Shown one piece after another: positions 26,067 to 35,072 of a stretch of 64,000 nt of DNA. The position numbers were made by a program, and so were the translations under genes. How positions within the stretch are numbered: the first letter of the stretch is position 1; each line of letters begins with the position of its first letter. The stretch is from contig NZ_QUDV01000001.1 in the NCBI RefSeq assembly GCF_003477705.1, positions 124,001-188,000 on the forward strand. The letters are read 5' to 3'. The notes under the pieces were generated by a model. That model was not told the origin of the DNA. It saw only the letters and a list, made by a program, of their open reading frames with translations, and did not search any database. The stretch is from Dorea sp. AF36-15AT. GTDB taxonomy: Bacteria; Bacillota; Clostridia; Lachnospirales; Lachnospiraceae.

Positions 26067-27446
26067 ATGGAGTGTAAGGGGAAAAGCAAAGAGATAATGG
26101 TTACCTTTTTGATTTTGATAATGGGATTGATGATGGCATTCATGGTACCTACTTGGGAGACGCCAGATGAATACACTCATTTGTGGATGATTGGTGATTC
26201 GATTGGGGTGGATGGTTTTGCTGATAAAATAACAGATAGTATAGAACTTCAGCAGGAAAGAATAGAATTTCATCCTGAAGAAAAGGTTGATATAAAAGAA
26301 CAGAAAGATTCAATGGTAGAATCTCCCAAATATGTCAGATCGGAAATGTTGCCTAAGGCAATTCATATATCGGTTATTAAACATTTGCCGGCGACATTAG
26401 GCATTATATTAGGAATTCTTTTAGGGGTGCCTGCATATTGGGTAATGCAATTTGGTGAGATTTTCTCGTTGATTTTTTATGTTTATATATGCTATTTGTC
26501 ATTGAAACTTATGCCGATAAAAAAAGAAGTAATGGCATTGCTTATGCTTTTTCCGATGGCAATACAACAAGCAAGCAGTATAAACTATGATGCAGTGCTT
26601 TTGCCTATGTGCTATTTGTTTATTGCTTTTATCTTCTATTTAAAATTTGAAAAAGAAGAAATTGGAATTAGACAGTTCGTAATTGCAATGTTGATATGGT
26701 GTGTTATTACCTACATAAAAATGCCATATGGTCTTTTGGGAATGCTGGTATTTATTATTCCGTTGAAAAAAATAAAGATCAATCTGCATATAGTGGTTGT
26801 GGACGAGAATCTCATAAGAAAATGTAGAATTCCGGTTGGAATATTGATGGCGGTAGGATTTGTTGGAGCTGTATATGTATTTAGGAACAATCAATATATC
26901 CAGGTGGTCTATGGATTTGTGCGTGAATGGAAAAGAGGAATTTATCTTTTGACGGCAACAGGAAGTACATGGACGGATTTTTTAATGACATCGACAGTGG
27001 GGAATTTCGGATGGTTAGATACGCCAATGTTATTCAGCGTGGTAATTGTTATATTTGTAGTTCTTGCTTTTGTATCTTTGTTGAGGAGTGATAGGAATGT
27101 AGAATATAAGCTGGATAGGAAAGATAGAATCGTAGTATTAATGACCTTTATCTTACTTTGTATTTTAATCACAATGTCATTGGCGAATCATACAATTAAA
27201 GTTATTTTGTTTGGCAGTGAACAATCCAGTATGACATATGAAATACGAGAGGCACTGTATCAGATCCCGTATATAGGCGGATTACAGGGAAGATATTATT
27301 TACCGTTTGTTTCGCTTTTGTTTATAGCAATACCGGAATGTGTTAAAGTTGATGAAAGAAAAAAACGATTAGTTTTAGGGGCATTGGAGATTGTGATGTA
27401 TATTTATGTGTTTGGATTATTAGTTAATCGTTTTTGGATTGCTTAG
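26067..27446 (+). CDS. DUF2142 multi-spanning membrane protein (candidate GT-C transferase)
   Basis: A 459-residue protein with ten or more membrane segments. After the first helix comes a short outside loop, VPTWETPDEYTHLWMIG, with the conserved P-x-x-x-P-D-E-x-x-H pattern of DUF2142. Acidic residues at this place are the catalytic and metal site in GT-C glycosyltransferases, so a lipid-phosphate-sugar-dependent transferase is plausible but unproven. The middle contains AIQQASSINYDAVLLPMC, also typical of DUF2142. It follows the DPM1-like and DUF2304 genes in the same operon. AT-rich, RBS GGAAAGG. Confidence 0.78.
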   Translation: MECKGKSKEIMVTFLILIMGLMMAFMVPTWETPDEYTHLWMIGDSIGVDGFADKITDSIELQQERIEFHPEEKVDIKEQKDSMVESPKYVRSEMLPKAIHISVIKHLPATLGIILGILLGVPAYWVMQFGEIFSLIFYVYICYLSLKLMPIKKEVMALLMLFPMAIQQASSINYDAVLLPMCYLFIAFIFYLKFEKEEIGIRQFVIAMLIWCVITYIKMPYGLLGMLVFIIPLKKIKINLHIVVVDENLIRKCRIPVGILMAVGFVGAVYVFRNNQYIQVVYGFVREWKRGIYLLTATGSTWTDFLMTSTVGNFGWLDTPMLFSVVIVIFVVLAFVSLLRSDRNVEYKLDRKDRIVVLMTFILLCILITMSLANHTIKVILFGSEQSSMTYEIREALYQIPYIGGLQGRYYLPFVSLLFIAIPECVKVDERKKRLVLGALEIVMYIYVFGLLVNRFWIA

Positions 27447-27485
27447 ACTAATTGAATCTGTATGATAATGAAAGAGAGGATAAAA

Positions 27486-30400
27486 ATGTTCGATAAGATA
27501 CAAAGAAAGAGTTTGGGAATAAAATGTGCGATAGACATATGCCAATATGAAAACGGCGTTTTTTGCGTAAAAGGATGGATGTTTTCTGGTAAGCAGAAAA
27601 TGCAGAGAATGCAACTGGTTGTAGAAGTCGGTCGTGTGAAGTATCCTGTTGATATTTCGAGTCATTTGAAACGTTCGGATGTATACCGGGAATTTCAGAT
27701 GGAAAACGCAAAAAAAAGTGGATTCTATGGGGAAGTACGGATTGAAAATGTAGAGTCATTCAGCGTAAATCTGGTATCTGAATTCAACGGTCAGAAAAAT
27801 GTATGGAAATTAGGAAAATATAAATCGGATGAGAAAGTAGATCCACAGAAACAGCCTAATATTGAAGGGATTGATATCGGAGATAAAGAAATTGAAGTGA
27901 TGGGACTTATTGCATCGGACAAGCTGCGGGAAGTGTATTACCCTAACGATTATAAGTCGGAACTTATAGATGTTATTGTGCCGGTTTATAATGGATATCA
28001 ATACTTTGATGCATTGTTTTCGTCTATTGAAAAAACAGAGATGAAATACAGATTGATTATTCTTAACGATTGCAGTCCGGATGAACGTGTACTTCCTTAT
28101 TTAAAAGAATATGCGGGAAAGCATTCAGAAGTGATATTGATAGAAAATGAAACGAACCTTGGATTTGTTAAGAATGTTAATAAGGCATTGGAATTGGCAA
28201 AAGGACATCATGTGGCTCTTGTGAACTCAGATGTGGAACTGCCGGAGCTCTGGCTGGAAAGACTTATGCTTCCTATTTTGGAGAGTGATGATGTGGCATC
28301 GTCTACTCCATATACAAATTGCGGAACGTTAGTAAGTTTTCCTAAAATGGGAGAGGATAACAGTCTGTTCAAAGATTTCACATTAGCTGAGATCGATGAG
28401 GAATTTCAGAAGATCGTACCGCGTTACGCATCACTGCCTACCGGCGTCGGTTTTTGCATGGGCATGAGTAAAAATGCAATTGAAAAAATAGGAGTGCTAG
28501 ATGCAGACAGTTTTGGCATGGGATACGGTGAGGAGAATGACTGGTGTCAACGTGCAATTCTGGCAGGTTACAGAAATGTACAGGTAGAGAATCTGTTTGT
28601 ATATCACAAACATGGTGGAAGCTTTTTGAGTGAAGATAAAAAAAGATATCTGGAAGAACATGCGAAGATTTTAAGTAAAAAACATCCAACTTATAATAAA
28701 CAGGTTGCACACTTTTTTGCTGTTGATCCTAATAAGGATATCAGAAAGCTTGTAAAATACAGATTGTTGAAAAAGAGTGAAAGTGAAAAAGTGATTGTTG
28801 CATTTGATCACGATATTGGAGGCGGTGCAACTTCATACTTAAACAACAAGCAAAGAGAATATCTTGACAAGGGATATGTTTTTTATGTAGTTCGTTATAA
28901 TTATGTTCAGGATTACTATCAGATTTTCATGCACGCTGACAAGGATAAATATGAGTTTTATGTTAAAACGCAGGAAGAGCTGATGAAAGCTTTGCAGTTC
29001 TTTGGCGCAAAAGAGTTATGGATCAATGAGCTTGTGACATATCCGACCTTGTATAAGCTGTTAGAACGTATAGAAGAATACAGAGCTCAGAATGAAGTGA
29101 AGCTCATTATGCTTTTACATGACTATTTTGCTATATGCCCGACGATCAATCTCGTTAATTCTGATAAGAAATATTGCGCAATTCCAGAATGTACACAAGC
29201 TTGTAAGCATTGCTTTGCAAATGTACATCCGGATTATGTGAGAGATTATCAGTCGATGGAAGAGTGGAGAAATCGCTGGGGACATTTTTTGAAGCGATGT
29301 GACGCGATTTTAGTTTTTTCAAATGATTCAGATCGCTTATTGAAAAAAGCATATGGAAAACTGGACAATGTGAAGGTGATGCCACATCAGATCGGTTTTA
29401 TGCCGAAGTTAGATAAAAAGTATAAAACAACAGATACTTTTAACATTGGCTTGCTTGGTATATTGAATTATCATAAAGGCGCTGAAATTGTTAAAGAGTT
29501 ATTGAAAGAGATTGAGCGCAGAGGCATGAATGCCAGAGTTGTATTAATCGGATACAGTGCAGAACCGATAAACAGCCCGCTATTCAGTGAGACAGGAAGA
29601 TACGCTCCGGACAGTATCCCGGCACTTACATTAAAGCATGATATAGATATGTTCTTGATTCCATCTATCTGGCCGGAAACATTTTGCTATACAGCAGAAG
29701 AAATCATGAAGATGAATATGCCGATCATGTGCTTTAATATCGGTGCGCCTGTAGAGAGAGTAGTTAACTACGAAAAGGGCATGATTGTGGATGAAATGTC
29801 AGGAGTGGCAGTTGTCGATGCGATAGAGGCGAGTGAAGTGATGGCTCGATCTAAGCAAATGGAGCGGAAAGAGAAATCGGTTTTATTTATAGCCGGAGAA
29901 GAGTCATTTGCTTCCAGATATCGTGTAAGTCATTTGCGTGAGCAATTATTAATGCAGGGAATTTCATCGAAATGCATTATGCTTGACAAATTTAAGAGGT
30001 GCATGTTTAAACCATACCAGAGTGTTGTCTTATATCGAGTTGCCGACCAGAAAGTGGTAAACAAGATTATTAAACAGGCACATAGAGCTGGTAAAGAAGT
30101 ATATTATGATATCGATGATTATATTTTTAATTACGAGAATATAAAACATTTATCATTTTTGAAAGGGAAAGAATATAAGAATTTTGAGGCATATTCAAAA
30201 GATATTAAAGAGATTATGGCTTCATGCGACGGATATATTGTTTCAACAAATACTTTGAAGGATGCGATCTTAAAAGATTTCCCGGGAAAACCGGTATGTA
30301 TTAACCGTAATGTATCGAGTCTGGCAATGCAGATCTGCTCGTTGAGAAGAACATTGGAAAAGAAAAATGACAAGGTATATCTTGGATATTTCAGTGGCAC

Positions 30401-30899
30401 GAAGACACACAATGCTGATTTTGAAAAGATAAAGCAGCCATTACTGAATCTGATGCAAAAAAATGAAAATGTATGTCTGTTAGTCGGCGGTCAGATTACT
30501 TTGCCGGAAGAATTTAATGTTTATAAGGATCGGATTGAAAGATTCAAGCTTATAATATGGAAAAAGCTTCCTGCGTTAATTGCCAAAGCAGACATCAATC
30601 TTATGCCTCTGGAAGATACATTTTTCCATGCTTGCAAATCTGAAAATAAATGGATGGAGGCTGCACTGGTGCATGTCCCGACGGTTGCATCCTGGAATCA
30701 GGAACTGCAGAGGGCAATTGAGAACGGTGTAGACGGATATTTATGCAAGTCTGAGGCAGAGTGGGAAGAAACTCTGGAACAGCTTGTTGAATCCGAGATG
30801 CTCCGGAAGCAAATCGCGGATGCGGCATTCCGTAAAGTTATGGATAAATATACAACATTTCATGTTGAAAAGGATGTTGTTGATATGCTTACAAAGTAA
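27486..30899 (+). CDS. Large multidomain glycosyltransferase (GT2 plus two GT-B-like domains)
   Basis: About 1137 residues. ATG 27486 is chosen because AGAGAGGA lies five bases upstream; ATGs at 27462 and 27468 are in frame. Residues 10-115 are a beta-rich N-terminal region. Residues 157-410 are a GT2 domain (DVIVPVYNGYQYF, ILNDCSPDE, NLGFVKNVNKALELAKG). Residues 435-780 look GT-B-like (VIVAFDHDIGGGATSYL; WPETFCYTAEEIMKMNMPIM). Residues 795-1137 are a second GT-B-like unit (VLFIAGEESFASRYRVSHL; VYYDIDDYIFNYENIKHL; KWMEAALVHVPTVAS). One chain may thus add several sugars in order, as do other multi-domain rhamnan and capsule transferases. No membrane segments. It is followed by the tandem-GT2 gene 26 bases later. 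Sugar specificity is unknown. Confidence 0.86.
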   Translation: MFDKIQRKSLGIKCAIDICQYENGVFCVKGWMFSGKQKMQRMQLVVEVGRVKYPVDISSHLKRSDVYREFQMENAKKSGFYGEVRIENVESFSVNLVSEFNGQKNVWKLGKYKSDEKVDPQKQPNIEGIDIGDKEIEVMGLIASDKLREVYYPNDYKSELIDVIVPVYNGYQYFDALFSSIEKTEMKYRLIILNDCSPDERVLPYLKEYAGKHSEVILIENETNLGFVKNVNKALELAKGHHVALVNSDVELPELWLERLMLPILESDDVASSTPYTNCGTLVSFPKMGEDNSLFKDFTLAEIDEEFQKIVPRYASLPTGVGFCMGMSKNAIEKIGVLDADSFGMGYGEENDWCQRAILAGYRNVQVENLFVYHKHGGSFLSEDKKRYLEEHAKILSKKHPTYNKQVAHFFAVDPNKDIRKLVKYRLLKKSESEKVIVAFDHDIGGGATSYLNNKQREYLDKGYVFYVVRYNYVQDYYQIFMHADKDKYEFYVKTQEELMKALQFFGAKELWINELVTYPTLYKLLERIEEYRAQNEVKLIMLLHDYFAICPTINLVNSDKKYCAIPECTQACKHCFANVHPDYVRDYQSMEEWRNRWGHFLKRCDAILVFSNDSDRLLKKAYGKLDNVKVMPHQIGFMPKLDKKYKTTDTFNIGLLGILNYHKGAEIVKELLKEIERRGMNARVVLIGYSAEPINSPLFSETGRYAPDSIPALTLKHDIDMFLIPSIWPETFCYTAEEIMKMNMPIMCFNIGAPVERVVNYEKGMIVDEMSGVAVVDAIEASEVMARSKQMERKEKSVLFIAGEESFASRYRVSHLREQLLMQGISSKCIMLDKFKRCMFKPYQSVVLYRVADQKVVNKIIKQAHRAGKEVYYDIDDYIFNYENIKHLSFLKGKEYKNFEAYSKDIKEIMASCDGYIVSTNTLKDAILKDFPGKPVCINRNVSSLAMQICSLRRTLEKKNDKVYLGYFSGTKTHNADFEKIKQPLLNLMQKNENVCLLVGGQITLPEEFNVYKDRIERFKLIIWKKLPALIAKADINLMPLEDTFFHACKSENKWMEAALVHVPTVASWNQELQRAIENGVDGYLCKSEAEWEETLEQLVESEMLRKQIADAAFRKVMDKYTTFHVEKDVVDMLTK

Positions 30900-30925
30900 A
30901 ATGCTAGTATTATGATAGGTGAAAA

Positions 30926-32740
30926 ATGAGCAGTAAAATAGATATAATTAAAAAGTGTTCGAAACATATGAACCGGCGGGCAGCGAAAGAGGTGCTTTCC
31001 TATGTTCAATCACATGGTGTAAAAGGCTTAAAAGGTTATATTGTAAACCGGGTTATGACTGCAGGAAGACCATATGAATTATGGTTTGAAGATCATAAAG
31101 CATCGGAAAGTGAACTGCAGGAACAACGTCGAATGAAGTTTGCCTGGGAACCGAAGATAAGTATTATTGTGCCTGTATATCAGACACCGATAGAGTATCT
31201 TGAAAATATGGTGGAGTCGGTCCTGGCACAGTCTTATGAGAACTGGGAATTATGCATTGCAGATGGCAGTGGCGGTAATCAGCTGATCATTGACCGGATG
31301 CAGCAATATTGTGCCGGTGAATCTCGCATTAAGTACAGAGTTTTGGAGGATAACGAAGGTATATCGATCAACACAAATAAAGCTTTGGAATTGGCGTCAG
31401 GAGAGTATATAGGACTGCTTGATCATGATGATATGCTTGCGCCAAATGCGCTATATGAAGTGGTGGCTCAATTGCAGGAAAAACCATGGGACGTATTGTA
31501 TTCGGATGAAGATATGGTGTGCGATGGAAAACATTGTAATCCGGCATTTAAACCTGATTTTAGCATTGATCTTTTACGCTCGCATAATTATATTACCCAT
31601 TTCTTTGTTGTAAAAAAGAGCATTGTGGACTGTGTGGGAGGATTTAATAAAAGTTATGACGGATCACAGGATTATGATTTTGTCTTTCGCTGTATAGAAA
31701 AAGCAGAATCAATTTGTCATATACCTTCTATACTGTACCATTGGAGAATTCATGATCAGTCCGTTGCAGGTAATCCGGAAAGCAAACTTTATGCATATGA
31801 CGCCGGAAAACGGGCGATTGAAGCACACTTGGAACGCTGTGGCATATCTGCACATGTTGAAATGATGAGTCTGTGGGGAATGTATCATGTGGTGTATGAA
31901 ACGCCGGGAGACCCATTGGTTTCAATTGTTATTCCGAATAAAGATCATATTGATGATCTGAAACGATGTATTTCATCTATTGTGGAGAAATCTGCCTATA
32001 CAAATTATGAGATTATCATCGTAGAGAATAATAGTGAAGAAGAGAATACATTCCGGTATTATCAGGAATTGCAAGAGCAGTATCCTGTGATTAAAGTCGT
32101 TGAATGGAAAAAAGCATTTAATTATTCTGCAATTAATAACTATGGTGTATCTTTTACCGAGGGAGAGTATTTCTTGTTTTTAAATAATGATACCGAACTG
32201 ATCTCGCCGGGAGCAATACAGGAAATGCTTGGACATTGCATGCGTGAGGAAGTGGGCGCAGTAGGCGCTAAACTGCTGTATGCAGATGATACGGTTCAGC
32301 ATGCCGGGGTTGTGATCGGTTTTGGCAATTATGCAGGTCATGTAAATAGTAATATCAAAAAAGATGAATGCGGATACATGAACAGAGCGGTAATCAATTG
32401 TGATTACAGTGCAGTTACTGCAGCATGTATGATGACGAAAAGAAGCTTGTTTGAACAGGTGGAAGGCTTTGATGAACAGTTTGTAGTAGCTTGCAATGAC
32501 GTGGATTATTGCCTGAAGCTGAGAGAATTAAATAAGCTGATCGTATATAATGCATTTGCGGAGTGGTATCATTATGAGTCGAAATCAAGAGGTTATGAAG
32601 ATACGAAAGAAAAACAGGAAAGATTCAGAAAAGAGATCGAGCATTTTGGTGTAAAATGGAAGAAATATTTAGATCATGGAGATCCATTTTATAATAAGAA
32701 TTTTTCAGTACTTTTGGAACCTTTTCGATTGGGAAGCTAG
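30926..32740 (+). CDS. Tandem-domain family 2 glycosyltransferase (paralogue 1)
   Basis: 604 residues with two GT2 domains. An N-terminal helical region (about 1-75, with ELWFEDHKASESELQEQRR) precedes domain A (about 78-300: ISIIVPVYQTPIEYL, CIADGSGGN, LDHDDMLAP, YSDEDMV, GSQDYDF). Domain B (about 330-590) has VSIVIPNKDHIDDL, IIIVENNSEEENT, LNNDTELI, CNDVDYC and WYHYESKSRGYED. Both carry acidic donor motifs, so both may be active. It closely resembles the protein encoded at 43443. This architecture is common in rhamnan-type polysaccharide clusters. It closes the licD operon; a terminator follows at 32776. Confidence 0.9.
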   Translation: MSSKIDIIKKCSKHMNRRAAKEVLSYVQSHGVKGLKGYIVNRVMTAGRPYELWFEDHKASESELQEQRRMKFAWEPKISIIVPVYQTPIEYLENMVESVLAQSYENWELCIADGSGGNQLIIDRMQQYCAGESRIKYRVLEDNEGISINTNKALELASGEYIGLLDHDDMLAPNALYEVVAQLQEKPWDVLYSDEDMVCDGKHCNPAFKPDFSIDLLRSHNYITHFFVVKKSIVDCVGGFNKSYDGSQDYDFVFRCIEKAESICHIPSILYHWRIHDQSVAGNPESKLYAYDAGKRAIEAHLERCGISAHVEMMSLWGMYHVVYETPGDPLVSIVIPNKDHIDDLKRCISSIVEKSAYTNYEIIIVENNSEEENTFRYYQELQEQYPVIKVVEWKKAFNYSAINNYGVSFTEGEYFLFLNNDTELISPGAIQEMLGHCMREEVGAVGAKLLYADDTVQHAGVVIGFGNYAGHVNSNIKKDECGYMNRAVINCDYSAVTAACMMTKRSLFEQVEGFDEQFVVACNDVDYCLKLRELNKLIVYNAFAEWYHYESKSRGYEDTKEKQERFRKEIEHFGVKWKKYLDHGDPFYNKNFSVLLEPFRLGS

Positions 32741-32746
32741 CAATTG

Positions 32747-32775
32747 TTGACAGTAATTAGTCGGTTAAGTATAAT
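32747..32775 (+). promoter_or_regulatory. Consensus sigma-A promoter of the ABC exporter operon
   Basis: Perfect TTGACA (32747-32752), 17-base spacer, perfect TATAAT (32770-32775). The predicted start point falls inside the left arm of the terminator hairpin at 32776-32808. Confidence 0.85.
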
Positions 32776-32813
32776 ATAGTAGATTAGGCTTTGTTCCTAA
32801 TCTACTATTATTT
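32776..32813 (+). terminator. Intrinsic terminator of the licD operon, overlapping the next promoter's start region
   Basis: A 13-bp perfect stem (32776-32788 with 32796-32808) and a 7-base loop, followed by TATTTTT. Transcripts initiated at the promoter just upstream would lack part of the left arm and so should escape it. Confidence 0.75.
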
Positions 32814-32828
32814 TTCGGAGGAAGCGAA

Positions 32829-33605
32829 GTGTCGACCTATATACAGAATTTTAAAAAGTTTCAACCATTATTAAATGAATTGATAATGCGCGATATTAAG
32901 ACGAAATATAGAAAATCTATACTGGGTGTTTTCTGGACGATTTTAAATCCATTATTTATGATGGTGGTATTGTCAGTAGTATTTTCTAATATGTTTAAAT
33001 TTGATGTGGAATACTTTCCAGTGTATCTGCTCAGTGGTCAGTTGATTTTTAATTTTTTTAATGAAGCAACCACAAATGCTATGGGAGCAATTGTCGCGAA
33101 TGGACCATTGATTAAAAAGATATATGTTCCTAAATATATGTTTGTACTGTCGCGTATTTTTTCTAGCTCAATTAATCTGTTGGCATCTTTTACAGCGATG
33201 ATTTTTGTAATGCTTGCTATGCGGGTGGAACTTCATTATACAGTGCTCTTAGCGCCAATACCATTGATTTTTATTGTGTTCTTTTCTTTAGGCGTCGGGC
33301 TGATTCTATCAGCGATTACAGTTAAATTCCGAGATATTATGCATCTGTATTCGGTATTCGTTACAGCGTTGATGTATCTGACACCGGTTATTTACCCGAT
33401 GTCAATTTTGCCAGAATGGTTGAAGAAGATTGTGTTATTGAATCCGATCACCAATATTCTGATGATGTTTAGAGATGTTATGCTGAATAATATGTTGCCA
33501 AGTATTGGCTCGATTTTGTTGGCAGCAGTTGAAACAGCAATGGTAATGGTAATTGGATTGTATGTATTCTACAAACGTCAGGATACATTTATCTTGGATA
33601 TATAG
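32829..33605 (+). CDS. ABC-2 polysaccharide export permease (Wzm/TagG/RgpC-like)
   Basis: 258 residues, GTG start with GGAGG seven bases upstream. An N-terminal LLNELIMRDIKTKYRKSILGVFWTILNPLFMM segment is characteristic of polysaccharide ABC-2 permeases (cytoplasmic amphipathic helix followed by the first membrane helix). Six membrane segments follow; YLTPVIYPMSILPEWLKK and LLNPITNILMMFRD are the usual family landmarks near the C-terminus. With the ATPase encoded next it would export a complete lipid-linked polysaccharide from the cytoplasm. It is the first gene of a three-gene operon under a consensus promoter. Confidence 0.92.
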   Translation: MSTYIQNFKKFQPLLNELIMRDIKTKYRKSILGVFWTILNPLFMMVVLSVVFSNMFKFDVEYFPVYLLSGQLIFNFFNEATTNAMGAIVANGPLIKKIYVPKYMFVLSRIFSSSINLLASFTAMIFVMLAMRVELHYTVLLAPIPLIFIVFFSLGVGLILSAITVKFRDIMHLYSVFVTALMYLTPVIYPMSILPEWLKKIVLLNPITNILMMFRDVMLNNMLPSIGSILLAAVETAMVMVIGLYVFYKRQDTFILDI

Positions 33606-33617
33606 GAGAAAAGAAGA

Positions 33618-34355
33618 ATGGATAATACAGACATTATCAGTGTGGATCAGGTGTCTATGCGTTTTGCACTTGCATCTGAAAAAGTGGACAGTTTAAAAGA
33701 ATATTTTATCAAAACACTGAAAAGCCAGATTTCTACCAATGAATTTTGGGCGTTGAAAGATGTGTCTTTTAGTATTAAGCGAGGAGATGCACTGGGGCTG
33801 ATCGGATTGAACGGTAGTGGTAAAAGTACGATGCTGAAGATTATTGCGGGTGTGCTGAAGCCGACCAAAGGTTCTGTGGCTGTACGTGGTGAGGTTGCAC
33901 CGTTGATTGAACTTGGAGCTGGATTTGATTTTGATTTGACTGCAGGTGAAAATATTTTCCTTAATGGAGCTCTTATGGGTAGATCCCATGAGGAAATGGA
34001 AGCGCATTACGAAGAAATTATAGAATTTTCAGAATTACGTGATTTCATCGATGTTCCGGTTAAAAATTTCTCTTCTGGTATGGTTTCAAGACTGGCATTT
34101 GCGATTGCAACAATAGGTACACCGGATATTCTGATTTGTGATGAAGTTCTTTCAGTTGGAGATTTTCGTTTCCAGGAAAAATGTCAGAGAAGGATTCAGG
34201 AGATGTTGGACAAGGGAACTACATTGCTTTTTGTATCTCACAGTATTGATCAGGTCGAAGAATTATGCAATAAAGTTGTTTGGCTGGAAAAAGGTAATGT
34301 GCGAATGTTTGGCGATTGTAAAAAAATTGCTGAGATATACAGAACGTCATATTAG
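33618..34355 (+). CDS. ABC polysaccharide export ATPase (Wzt/TagH/RgpD-like)
   Basis: 245 residues. Walker A GLNGSGKST (about 59-67), signature KNFSSGMVSRLAFA (about 154-167), Walker B DILICDEVLSVGD (about 175-187) and the H-loop SHSID. The FWALKDVSFSIKRGD lead-in and the SVGDFRFQEKC segment are typical of the polysaccharide and teichoic-acid export subfamily. It ends shortly after the nucleotide-binding domain, so it lacks the C-terminal glycan-recognition domain found in longer Wzt proteins; substrate selection must lie elsewhere. It lies 12 bases after the permease and 19 bases before the unknown bitopic protein. Confidence 0.93.
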   Translation: MDNTDIISVDQVSMRFALASEKVDSLKEYFIKTLKSQISTNEFWALKDVSFSIKRGDALGLIGLNGSGKSTMLKIIAGVLKPTKGSVAVRGEVAPLIELGAGFDFDLTAGENIFLNGALMGRSHEEMEAHYEEIIEFSELRDFIDVPVKNFSSGMVSRLAFAIATIGTPDILICDEVLSVGDFRFQEKCQRRIQEMLDKGTTLLFVSHSIDQVEELCNKVVWLEKGNVRMFGDCKKIAEIYRTSY

Positions 34356-34374
34356 AATATAAGGAGCGCAGGAA

Positions 34375-34974
34375 ATGAAGAAGAAATTAGGCTGGATTAT
34401 TTTTGCGGTTGTTCTGATAGCCTTTACATGTGTGTATGCTATTGTGGATAAGAATAATGCCATATATGATAGAACAGTGGATACCAGTAAGTATGTTGCA
34501 CTTGGACTGGAACAGGGTGAGACGGTATCTCAGAGTTTTACTTCGAAAGAGGATAGGCTAGATGGTATCAATATAAAAATGTCTGTATCAGGGCAGGCAA
34601 ATGAAAAGAAAATTAGTTATCTTCTGAAAGATGAAGATGATAAAAAAGTAGCATCCGGAAGTGTATCATTAGAAAAGATCAAAGCAGGCAAATTTTTTAC
34701 ACTGAAGTTTGATGAACTTACAGGATGTAAAGGAAAGACATATACATTTGAACTGACGGCCGAACAGTGCGAAAAGGATGCACAGATAATCGTGTATGCG
34801 GTTCCAGGAGCGGATAAAGAAGTACCTCTTGAGGTAAAAGGAGAAAAAGCAGAAGGTGTGATGGTATTGCGAACTATAACACATCGATTTGATATAGAGA
34901 CTTTTGTCGTTACAGCAATATTCATTCTTTATGTGATTTTATTTATCAGATGGTTGAGTAAAGTGTTTAAGTAA
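34375..34974 (+). CDS. Unknown two-helix membrane protein with an extracytoplasmic beta domain
   Basis: 199 residues; family not recognised. An N-terminal helix (about 5-24, KKKLGWIIFAVVLIAF) and a C-terminal helix (about 174-193, ETFVVTAIFILYVILFIRWL) flank a roughly 145-residue soluble region predicted outside. The region has alternating strands (GETVSQSFTSKEDRLDGIN..; GSVSLEKIKAGKFFTLKF; TYTFELTAEQCEKD) reminiscent of a jelly-roll or carbohydrate-binding-like sandwich. It is the third gene of the Wzm/Wzt operon, 19 bases after the ATPase, and is closed by a strong terminator. A role as accessory or glycan-handling partner of the exporter that lacks its own glycan-recognition domain is a guess from position. 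Confidence 0.7.
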   Translation: MKKKLGWIIFAVVLIAFTCVYAIVDKNNAIYDRTVDTSKYVALGLEQGETVSQSFTSKEDRLDGINIKMSVSGQANEKKISYLLKDEDDKKVASGSVSLEKIKAGKFFTLKFDELTGCKGKTYTFELTAEQCEKDAQIIVYAVPGADKEVPLEVKGEKAEGVMVLRTITHRFDIETFVVTAIFILYVILFIRWLSKVFK

Positions 34975-34994
34975 TTATTGGGGGCTAAAGATAC

Positions 34995-35030
34995 TTCCCG
35001 GTTTTCTGTTTTAGAAAACCGGGAATTGTT
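34995..35030 (+). terminator. Strong intrinsic terminator of the ABC exporter operon
   Basis: A 13-bp perfect stem TTCCCGGTTTTCT (34995-35007) / AGAAAACCGGGAA (35013-35025) with a 5-base loop, then TTGTT. A TATAAT lies six bases later (35032-35037), probably the -10 of the next gene. Confidence 0.85.
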
Positions 35031-35072
35031 ATATAATGAAAAAAAGAATGTACGCTGTATGGGAGGTGCATT

